Shown here: piece by piece, positions 44,822-51,947 of the stretch
How positions within the stretch are numbered: position 1 is the first letter of the stretch
Layout: each line of letters opens with the position of its first letter
From: RHLJ01 sp963974345
GTDB taxonomy: Bacteria > Bacteroidota > Rhodothermia > Balneolales > Balneolaceae
Assembly: GCA_963974345.1 (NCBI GenBank)
Contig: CAXBBW010000006.1
Coordinates: forward strand, 160,166-224,165
DNA length: 64,000 bases
Direction of reading: 5' to 3'
Notes under the pieces: generated by a model
What the model saw: only the letters and a program-made list of their open reading frames with translations
Databases searched by the model: none
Told to the model about the DNA's origin: nothing
Translations under genes and position numbers: made by a program

Positions 44822-47800
44822 TCAGAAGAAAAATCCTGCTTTTACCTCAAACAAGTTTCCTTCAAAGGAGTGGCCAAGCGAAGTATTGATTACAAAAGCG
44901 TCTAGTACATTAAACCAGATTCCACCTCCATACCCTTTATGCCAAAAACTTGAGCTCTCGTTATCCGTCCAAACTCTTCCGGAATCAAAAAAGGCAGACA
45001 GACCCAGTTTCCCTCCAAGCAGATAGCGATAAAAGTCAAAAAGTTCGAATCTAATTTCTGAGTTATTATACACTGTGCTTCTTCCCGCAAATCGTCGCCC
45101 TCTAAAACCTCTCAGGTTTGTGGTTCCCCCAATACTGTTAGATTCGTAAAAAGGAAAGCTCCCTATATTATGAGCTCCTCCAGTTCTATTTGCTAGTGTA
45201 AGTTGTGGGGTAAAGCTAATCGGAAAGTACATTCTCAACTCTGATGTTAATCTGGAGAATGTTTCTTTAGTATTGTATAGTCCAACATTAATATCTGCAC
45301 GTGTACTTAAGCTATAACCTTGGGTTGGATTTAATGGCGTATCTATATCTTTTATTCTTGCTTCAAAAAATGTGGTGTTAAACCATTGGTCTTTAAATAT
45401 TTTGCCTGAAAAGCCTAGCTCGGGAAGACTTAGAACATTATTCTCGTCTCTATTATCATCAATTTGAGTAATGCTAAAACGATTCCCTATTGTGAAGGAT
45501 AATGCATCATTCGCAGATGTAGTTAAACTCGGTTCTATGCTATACCTAGTAAGTTTTGCTCTATAAAATTTTAAACTTCGATCTTCGATGGTCGATTCAT
45601 TTCCAAGCCCAAAAAAGTTCTGGAAACTCTTTGGAAAAAGAAATGCAGACTCAAGTCCTAAATCCCAGTTTCCAACTCTTTCATACCAAATTCCTGAATA
45701 AAGCAGGTTTGCTGCTCCTGAGCTTGGAGCATAATTAAATCGTAAATAATGAGTTACTGCTGGAAATTTTCTAAATCCATTTCTTAATATCTTTGGTCCA
45801 CCACCGATGAACAGACCTTCGTCGTTGTTATAATTAAAAAAGTAACCTGGGTAATATCGGTTCCAGAGAAAGTCCTTTTCATAATCATAATAATTGTCAA
45901 TAGGGTTTTCCGTTAAGTGAAGATGAGTTTTATTCGACACCGAATACTCGTTTCCATTTTTGGTTTCGAATATACCTACAAGATCCTTACTTACTATCTG
46001 ATTGGGAGATTCATCAAAGTATACATCGTCCCCTGGACCTCCTGATATCAATAGTTTTATTTCTCCTTTTTGAGTTCCTTTTAGAATGAATTCGTCGTCT
46101 CCACCTAACCCATAGAGCCTTAGTTCTTTTGTTTCTGATTTATCGAATGTTCTATCATAGTATTTTTCTCTTAATTCTCCTTTCCCAGAAAGTTTAAACA
46201 CTTCTACACGTGTATGATTTTTATCCATTACTTCTACTATAAAGCGCTCTCTTTTATTGCTAGCTGGAATAGAAATTACACTTGAAATTAACTCATAATA
46301 CGTTTCGGTAACCTCCGTCAGCTTATCTCTTCTTGCTAAAAGACCTCTTCGTGTTTCTTCTGCGACTTCTTCAAATACCTCTTTTGGATAATTATTGAGT
46401 GCTTCTTCAATAACTTCATCTGTTAATTGAGTCTGCATTTCTGTCGCTATTTGAAGCCATTCTTCTTTTGTTAGTTGGTTTGTAAACCTTCGAGTAAGTG
46501 GAAGCGAGTTATGATTTAACCCTTTCAGGTTATTGTAGGATTCTCCAAAATTCTGGTACTGAAAGAAAGGTCCATGCTTAGCTAAAGTAGGCCCTATTCC
46601 ATCCATCACCATAAATGCTACATCTCTGTCTCGTGGTATTGGTCGATATATTTTCCCTTGTTCATCTTCAGGTTCAAAGGTCGCCCATCTCCATTGATCG
46701 CTATGTCTATCCCAGTCTCCAATTAGCATATCAAGTAACCTAGATTTCGCAAATAAATACTGATCTACCCGATGATCAATATCGTTATCTACTTCCCGAA
46801 TCATATCTCTATATGCGACTACTTCTTCAGAATAACCAACGCTTGCCACATCGCTCATATCTCCATCTGGTTTTTCTTCGAAAAGAGCTAATTGTCCCCC
46901 AATTTGTTCTGCATATAATCCTAATTTTGGGTCATTGGGTACATAATAGAGTTTCGGGTTTGTATGATACACTCCAACAGCGTCTGCCAATGGTGGTATT
47001 ACTACTGCTGCATAGGGGTTTAATATCGAAAATTGATCTTGTGCCAAATCTAATGCTATCGTCTTTTTGAGATTTTCACCCCAAACTTTTCCTGCCTGCT
47101 TATCAACTGACCGAAGTACAAACTCATTTCCATCTTTATCCTCTAAATGAAGCGTGTTTGACTGACCTTTTCCGCCCATTCTAACTAGGTCGAGACCCCC
47201 TCTAACCTCTGTTACATCAAAAACAGGATATTCTGATTCTATTGACCAAAGGTATCGGTTGTGATTGCCAGCAATTGTCCTAAATATTTTCCCCGCGTCA
47301 TCATACTTTTTATTTGGCGCTACAACTATAGTACTATCGGTATAATCAATATCCTCAGCTTCTAACTCTTCTTCGTCAAGGATTTGATCGTATGGCGGTT
47401 TTATCTCTGTTTTATATAATAATTTTCCACTACTTCCATCTCCAATGGGAGACCACGCTTCCATCCATACCGAACCATTTCCATAGTAATTTAGCGTGAC
47501 GAATCCTTGTCCCTCATAAGTAAACTCCGCACCTCTATTTTTTGCTACATACTGCTCTTTTGTACCACTACCCGACACTATATAGTGTTGAACTTCTCTG
47601 GGTCCATCCGTTTTATGATATTGTAGGCTGTGAGAATGTCCTGAGGCATAAATCAAATTATCATTTAGTAGAAACATCTTTCTAAACGTGCTCGACATTT
47701 CTTTGTATATATGGTGAGGGATATCTTGTTCATACCCAAATGCTTTTCGATAAAAGGCATATAAACTCCCAAATATTGGTGGTTTTAAATGTCTTGACGC

Positions 47801-48553
47801 TGGAAGATAACCACCATGTGGCCCGTTAGTAATTAGTGGATGATGAGCGGCCACAACAACAAAGTCTTTTTCTCTTTTTTTTAAAATATCTTCCAACTCC
47901 ACTAAAAAATCTCCCCCATCTACAAGATCATATTCTCCCGTATCTCCATAAGATTTATCATATTTATGTAACCACCATTGAGTATCTAATACTATTAACC
48001 TGATATCATCTCTGAGTCGCGGGTCTTCATCGTCGTCCATTAATTCGATATCCACTGGCCCTGGAAAGCCATCGTCTGGTAAAAATGTATTTCCTCTATC
48101 AAGATACTTTTCTATATACTTTTCTTGCCTACGAACTGCATTTAACCCGTCTCTACCACCATCATCCCAATCATGATTACCAGGTAGAAAAATAACTCTT
48201 CCTTTAAAATTTTTAATCGTATTCAGTTGCTCATTAATTCTAGATTCGTAAAACGCTCTATCTGGATGAGTAGAATCAGGGAGTCCATTTAGATAAATAT
48301 TATCTCCCAAGAATAACGCCGCGCTTTTATCTGACGCTTTCTCTAAAAATGATTGAAATAATTTTAAGGTGGGTTCCTGTACATCTAATGTTGGGGCTCC
48401 CGCATCACCAAGCAAAAACATTTTATATATTAACTCGCTCTCTGGAGGTGATGTCATTTCCAAGCTAGAGAAGTTCTCTTCCTTTACATAGGTTTTTGAG
48501 CCAGAACATGAAAGCAAAACAAAAGAAAGAATTAGAAGCACTGTTGACCGCAT
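44822..48553 (-). CDS. Phosphoesterase / kinase-like / Omp85-barrel fusion lipoprotein
   Basis: A 1243-residue outer-membrane protein with at least three parts. After a lipobox (FVLLSC) comes a calcineurin-type metallophosphoesterase (LLGDAG with D50, LGDN with D84, PGNHDWDD with N126, H127, later HHP and GHSHS). The middle part (about 415-670) contains MLIGDWDRHSDQW (D615) and PRDRDVAF (D642, D644), arranged like the catalytic loop and metal site of FAM20C/HipA-type kinases. The C-terminal third is an Omp85/surface-antigen barrel (GGTTNLRGFRGRRFAG) ending in phenylalanine. I take the ATG at 48553; the TTG 11 codons upstream would give a poor signal peptide. Relatives of this fusion exist in Bacteroidota, but its function is unknown. 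Confidence 0.85.
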   Translation of the reverse strand: MRSTVLLILSFVLLSCSGSKTYVKEENFSSLEMTSPPESELIYKMFLLGDAGAPTLDVQEPTLKLFQSFLEKASDKSAALFLGDNIYLNGLPDSTHPDRAFYESRINEQLNTIKNFKGRVIFLPGNHDWDDGGRDGLNAVRRQEKYIEKYLDRGNTFLPDDGFPGPVDIELMDDDEDPRLRDDIRLIVLDTQWWLHKYDKSYGDTGEYDLVDGGDFLVELEDILKKREKDFVVVAAHHPLITNGPHGGYLPASRHLKPPIFGSLYAFYRKAFGYEQDIPHHIYKEMSSTFRKMFLLNDNLIYASGHSHSLQYHKTDGPREVQHYIVSGSGTKEQYVAKNRGAEFTYEGQGFVTLNYYGNGSVWMEAWSPIGDGSSGKLLYKTEIKPPYDQILDEEELEAEDIDYTDSTIVVAPNKKYDDAGKIFRTIAGNHNRYLWSIESEYPVFDVTEVRGGLDLVRMGGKGQSNTLHLEDKDGNEFVLRSVDKQAGKVWGENLKKTIALDLAQDQFSILNPYAAVVIPPLADAVGVYHTNPKLYYVPNDPKLGLYAEQIGGQLALFEEKPDGDMSDVASVGYSEEVVAYRDMIREVDNDIDHRVDQYLFAKSRLLDMLIGDWDRHSDQWRWATFEPEDEQGKIYRPIPRDRDVAFMVMDGIGPTLAKHGPFFQYQNFGESYNNLKGLNHNSLPLTRRFTNQLTKEEWLQIATEMQTQLTDEVIEEALNNYPKEVFEEVAEETRRGLLARRDKLTEVTETYYELISSVISIPASNKRERFIVEVMDKNHTRVEVFKLSGKGELREKYYDRTFDKSETKELRLYGLGGDDEFILKGTQKGEIKLLISGGPGDDVYFDESPNQIVSKDLVGIFETKNGNEYSVSNKTHLHLTENPIDNYYDYEKDFLWNRYYPGYFFNYNNDEGLFIGGGPKILRNGFRKFPAVTHYLRFNYAPSSGAANLLYSGIWYERVGNWDLGLESAFLFPKSFQNFFGLGNESTIEDRSLKFYRAKLTRYSIEPSLTTSANDALSFTIGNRFSITQIDDNRDENNVLSLPELGFSGKIFKDQWFNTTFFEARIKDIDTPLNPTQGYSLSTRADINVGLYNTKETFSRLTSELRMYFPISFTPQLTLANRTGGAHNIGSFPFYESNSIGGTTNLRGFRGRRFAGRSTVYNNSEIRFELFDFYRYLLGGKLGLSAFFDSGRVWTDNESSSFWHKGYGGGIWFNVLDAFVINTSLGHSFEGNLFEVKAGFFF

Positions 48554-48679
48554 GGTTTTTGAAAAGAGGTTAATGAATGCGTTCAAGATAGTTAAACTGG
48601 TTTTTTTTGCAATACCAGAATGAAATTAGATAGTCAGCTACTTTTTTACTAATAAGAAGTGATAACAAGACATAAAAAA

Positions 48680-48701
48680 AGCCTGCTTTTAAGGGCTGGC
48701 T
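48680..48701. promoter_or_regulatory. Terminator-like hairpin in the leader of the fusion gene
   Basis: AGCC-T-GC and GC-T-GGCT pair with one mismatch around an eight-base loop, with seven T following on the minus strand. It lies 127 bases upstream of the fusion gene's start, in its likely leader; no gene to its right reads toward it. Attenuation is possible, or it ends spurious transcription. The rest of 48554-48857 is non-coding and very AT-rich towards 48857 (TATATAT runs), with no other feature I can support. Confidence 0.4.
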
Positions 48702-48857
48702 GCTTTTGTTTTTCAAGTAACTGATACCAATATACGACGGTAAGTACCCCTCAACCAAATCTAATTTATATTATATAACTAATGATTGATAATATATATT
48801 TAACTATGTTTTATATATATTCAATGATTAAAAATTAGTCCTATTTAATAAGATAAA

Positions 48858-49268
48858 ATGCCTAAACAAATTGGTGGCCTTACCCTTTATTCAGTTGATG
48901 ATTTGCATGAAATGTTGGGTATCTCAAAATTAACCCTTCGTTCTTATCTTAGAGAAGGTAAAATCCGAGCTCGAAAACTAGGAGTGAGCTGGTATGTTAC
49001 TGAAGATGCAATCCGCGAATATTTTGACGCTCCCCAACCAGAAAAACAACCTCATAAAAAAGAATCGGAGTTACGGTATATTGTTCAGGGTGTAAATGAC
49101 TTAGTAAGTGAATCCGAAGAATGTGACACTAAAGAAGAGGTTTTAGAAATTTTGAAAGAACAAGCGATTATTAGCCTGTTCCAAGTACAAGTAGTTGACC
49201 GCGCTTCAAATGAAATAATCGAAATACTCAAAGCTAGAGACTTTATTAAAACACATGCTAACTCTTAA
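48858..49268 (+). CDS. Excisionase-type helix-turn-helix protein
   Basis: A 136-residue DNA-binding protein. Residues 1-55 form a MerR/excisionase-type winged helix (LTLYSVDDLHEMLGISKLTLRSYLREGKIRARKLGVSWYVTEDAIREYF, HTH_17); the remaining 80 residues are acidic helices of unknown role, probably for dimerisation. No integrase lies nearby, so this is probably a regulator and not a phage excisionase. It overlaps the next gene by 14 bases. The 120 bases before it are strongly AT-rich. Confidence 0.82.
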   Translation: MPKQIGGLTLYSVDDLHEMLGISKLTLRSYLREGKIRARKLGVSWYVTEDAIREYFDAPQPEKQPHKKESELRYIVQGVNDLVSESEECDTKEEVLEILKEQAIISLFQVQVVDRASNEIIEILKARDFIKTHANS

Positions 49269-49542
49269 TGATACCAGCTTAGAAACATTCAGTTTTGGGA
49301 ATTCCGAAGATGATAAATACTACATCTTGATAAATATTCAACAAAATCCAGATGGTATTAACATTCAAAAACTAGCCTCTGCAGATCCTAGAGTTTTTGA
49401 TTCTGTATTAAATGAAATGGGTTGCATTCTGATGTTAACTGGTTTTGAGTTAACCGAATTGAGAAACCGAAGAGAGATCGACTTAAATAATTTACATGAA
49501 TCCCTTTTTCAGCTTGCAAAACAAGAGGGTATTATTCCTTAG
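49255..49542 (+). CDS. Unknown small protein coupled to the HTH gene
   Basis: A 95-residue acidic protein that I do not recognise; it has no membrane span or signal. The pattern FGNSEDDKYYILINIQQNPDGINIQKLASADPRVFDSVLNEMGCILMLTGFELTELRNR suggests a small alpha/beta fold. Its ATG lies 14 bases inside the HTH gene and its end overlaps the convergent Nudix gene by 11 bases, so it is translated with the HTH protein and may bind or modulate it. Its codon use looks normal for the window. Confidence 0.65.
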   Translation: MLTLNDTSLETFSFGNSEDDKYYILINIQQNPDGINIQKLASADPRVFDSVLNEMGCILMLTGFELTELRNRREIDLNNLHESLFQLAKQEGIIP

Positions 49543-50098
49543 TTTGATACCGTTCCTGCCAATAATTCCATGCCCGAAGTAAACAGATAATAGTTTTTCC
49601 ATCGTTAATTTCACCGGAATGAACCATTTTTATTGCCTCTTTAAATGGAACTCTCTCTTTTAAAACAAACTCATCTTCATCCATCTTTTGTTCTACCATT
49701 TCAAGATTCCAAGCCATATAAATGTGTATGATCTCATCGGAATAGCCAATCCCTGGGTAAAAATGCCCAATATATTCATACTGCTTAGCTTTTAGTCCCG
49801 CTTCTTCTTCAAGCTCTCGTAAAGCTGTTCGGTCTTGTGCTTCGTCTGTATCAATTTTCCCAGCAGGTACTTCCCAAAAAATTTGGCTCATTGGATACCG
49901 GAATTGTTTGATTAGCATAAGATCTCCATTTTCAAAAACAGGCACCACCGCACAAGCTCCTGGATGTTTTATCCACTCTCTGGTACCAATTTCTCCATTT
50001 GGTAGTATGGCTTCATCAAAAAAAACATGCAATAGTTTCCCTTTGAATACCTGTTTTGTACTTAGCTTATGTTCGATTAGATGTTTAGCAGTTTTCAT
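49532..50098 (-). CDS. Nudix hydrolase, ADP-ribose pyrophosphatase-like
   Basis: A 188-residue Nudix enzyme with a complete box: G80 x5 E86 x7 R94-E-L-x-E-E-x-G101-L. The N-terminal KLLHVFFDEAILPNGEIGTREWIKHPGACAVVPV and the ending YPGIGYSDEIIHIYMA are as in ADP-sugar pyrophosphatases, which hydrolyse ADP-ribose to AMP and ribose phosphate. Catalytic specificity is inferred. Convergent overlap of 11 bases with the unknown small gene; divergent from the phosphatidyltransferase gene. Confidence 0.9.
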   Translation of the reverse strand: MKTAKHLIEHKLSTKQVFKGKLLHVFFDEAILPNGEIGTREWIKHPGACAVVPVFENGDLMLIKQFRYPMSQIFWEVPAGKIDTDEAQDRTALRELEEEAGLKAKQYEYIGHFYPGIGYSDEIIHIYMAWNLEMVEQKMDEDEFVLKERVPFKEAIKMVHSGEINDGKTIICLLRAWNYWQERYQTKE

Positions 50099-50159
50099 GG
50101 TGGTATTATCTGTATAATGGCTTTAACTTTAGAGCAATAACAAAAATAAATTAAGCTAC

Positions 50160-50750
50160 TTGGGAATTACTAAAAACATAGATGGCAGAACTGTAGAAGT
50201 TTCTGGAAAAGTGTTCACTTTTTCTAACTTCATCTCTTTTTCAAGGTTTTTTGTCGCCTTTCCTGTAGTGATTTTACATTACAAAAATAATCTTTCTTAT
50301 GATTGGATTACTATTGCTTTAATTGTTTATGCGGGTCTTTCGGATTATTTAGATGGTCTTGTGGCGCGCAAAACGAACACCATTTCAGAAGTTGGAAAGG
50401 TTATTGATCCTGTTTCAGATAAGCTTTGCGCCGTTACTCTTTTTATTTATACAGTTTGGTTAGGCTGGGTTCCTCTTTGGTTTTTGATAATCAATGTCGT
50501 TCGCGACTCTCTAATTATGATGGGTTCTTCCTTTATCAAGATTAAATATGGGAAGGTTGCAATGTCTACTAAGACTGGGAAAATATATGTTAACATATTG
50601 GCCTTTTACTGGATTGCCGTTTTCTTTTTTAGAGATGCCGTTATTGTTCATGAATACCTGCTTTATACTGCGACTGTTGTAATGGTAATTTCATTTTTTG
50701 CGTACCTTCACCGTTATAGAACTATTATGAACGGCGCTACATTTAACTAA
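50160..50750 (+). CDS. CDP-alcohol phosphatidyltransferase (PgsA-like)
   Basis: An integral membrane enzyme with the motif DG-x2-AR-x8-G-x3-D-x3-D in YLDGLVARKTNTISEVGKVIDPVSD and about six spans. It moves a phosphatidyl group from CDP-diacylglycerol to an alcohol, probably glycerol-3-phosphate (PgsA). The start is uncertain: no ATG lies near the N-terminus. Choices are TTG at 50160 or GTG at 50211, which has GGA four bases upstream and gives the usual short N-terminus before FSNFISFSRF. It is followed eight bases later by ftsY, probably one operon. Confidence 0.82.
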   Translation: MGITKNIDGRTVEVSGKVFTFSNFISFSRFFVAFPVVILHYKNNLSYDWITIALIVYAGLSDYLDGLVARKTNTISEVGKVIDPVSDKLCAVTLFIYTVWLGWVPLWFLIINVVRDSLIMMGSSFIKIKYGKVAMSTKTGKIYVNILAFYWIAVFFFRDAVIVHEYLLYTATVVMVISFFAYLHRYRTIMNGATFN

Positions 50751-50758
50751 GATTTTAT

Positions 50759-51712
50759 ATGGGATTTTTCGAAAAACTAGGACTAAAGAAAAAAGAGACG
50801 CTCGAACAAGGGGTTGAAAAAAGTCGCTCTGGTATTTTAAATAAACTGGGTAAAGCCCTTGCTGGAAAAGATACCGTAGATGACCAAACCCTTGATGAGC
50901 TCGAAGAAATTCTTATAACTTCGGATGTTGGAGTAACTACAACACTTGAAATTATTAAACGAATTGAAGCTCGAGTAGCAAAGGATAAGTTTGTGACTCA
51001 AGCAGAATTACAAGCTATTCTTAGAGAAGAAATTATTGCCCTTCTGCAAGAAAATTCTTCTGAAAAACCTGCCGCTTTTGACGCACAATTTCCATCAACA
51101 CCACACATTGTTTTGGTTGTAGGCGTAAATGGCGTAGGCAAAACTACGACTATTGGAAAGCTTTCTTATATGTATAAAACAGCAGGCAAAAAAGTTCTCC
51201 TTGGCGCTGCGGATACCTTTCGTGCAGCCGCTGTAGATCAATTGAAAATTTGGAGTGATCGTGCTGATGTCCCAATCATTGAACAAGGGCAAAATGCCGA
51301 CCCTGCCGCTGTTGCTTTTGATACAGCCTCTGCTGCAAAATCTCGCGGATTTGATATTGCTTTAATTGACACTGCGGGTCGTTTGCATAATAAAAAAGCC
51401 TTAATGGATGAGCTGTCAAAGATTAAGCGCGTAATGAGTAAAGTAATTGAGGATGCCCCTCACGAAGTAATACTTGTATTAGATGCCTCAACAGGGCAAA
51501 ATGCCATGCAACAAGCAAAAGCCTTTACAGAGGCTGTGGATATTACTGGACTTGCCCTAACCAAGCTAGATGGTACTGCTAAAGGTGGCATTGTTATTGG
51601 GATTTCCCATGAGTTAAATGTTCCTGTAAAATATATTGGGCTTGGAGAAAAAATTGAAGACTTACAGGTTTTTGATAAAGAGGCTTTCGTTAATGCTCTT
51701 TTTGGAGAGTAA
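50759..51712 (+). CDS. ftsY: Signal recognition particle receptor FtsY
   Basis: The SRP receptor GTPase for co-translational membrane targeting. 317 residues with a short basic N-terminus, the N domain, and the G domain: G1 GVNGVGKTT (122-130), the SRP-type insertion DTFRAAAVDQL (152-162), DTAGR and TKLDGTAKGG. It lacks the long acidic A domain of E. coli, as is normal outside the enterobacteria. Its termination is at the hairpin 51714-51736. Confidence 0.97.
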   Translation: MGFFEKLGLKKKETLEQGVEKSRSGILNKLGKALAGKDTVDDQTLDELEEILITSDVGVTTTLEIIKRIEARVAKDKFVTQAELQAILREEIIALLQENSSEKPAAFDAQFPSTPHIVLVVGVNGVGKTTTIGKLSYMYKTAGKKVLLGAADTFRAAAVDQLKIWSDRADVPIIEQGQNADPAAVAFDTASAAKSRGFDIALIDTAGRLHNKKALMDELSKIKRVMSKVIEDAPHEVILVLDASTGQNAMQQAKAFTEAVDITGLALTKLDGTAKGGIVIGISHELNVPVKYIGLGEKIEDLQVFDKEAFVNALFGE

Positions 51713-51713
51713 A

Positions 51714-51736
51714 CCCCTTAGCGTGTAAACTAAGGG
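51714..51736. terminator. Hairpin between convergent ftsY and small ORF
   Basis: CCCTTAG (51715-51721) pairs perfectly with CTAAGGG (51730-51736) around an eight-base loop directly after the ftsY stop. T-rich tails on either side are short (ATTTG; GTTTACT), so it is a weak terminator that could serve both strands. Confidence 0.55.
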
Positions 51737-51749
51737 ATTTGAGGATCTA

Positions 51750-51926
51750 TTACTTTTCTTCGCCTGGAGGAGGATCATTCGGCGGCTCTACGGGGGGGTC
51801 TTTTGGTGGATCATCTTTTCTATAGATCCAGTAATTTTTTTTCTGCCACGTATCCATATTATGTTGCTTGATTAATGTTTTAGGTTGTTCGGAAAAAACA
51901 TCATATTCAAAGTAAATACAAGTCAA
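51750..51926 (-). CDS. Possible small proline-rich protein
   Basis: An open frame of 35 residues from the ATG at 51857, or 58 from the TTG at 51926. It reads CIYFEYDVFSEQPKTLIKQH (upstream part), MDTWQKKNYWIYRKDDPP and a PP-rich acidic tail with repeated DPP/EPP and GEEK at the end. The frame stays open into the TPR-CHAT gene on the other strand. The hairpin just past its stop could end it. The natural-looking aromatic/basic composition and the strong tail suggest a real gene; I do not know a family. It could also be accidental in a 235-base gap. Confidence 0.35.
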   Translation of the reverse strand: MTCIYFEYDVFSEQPKTLIKQHNMDTWQKKNYWIYRKDDPPKDPPVEPPNDPPPGEEK

Positions 51927-51947
51927 ATAATACCCTTTTGAAGCTTG

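Noticed and set aside
48570..48758. 62-residue minus-strand ORF upstream of the phosphoesterase fusion
   Set aside because: It crosses the terminator-like hairpin, ends just after the fusion start region, and has no start signal or convincing composition.
48858..49268. The excisionase-like HTH as a sign of an integrated element
   Set aside because: No integrase, recombinase, att repeats or phage genes are present; HTH_17 regulators are common outside mobile elements.
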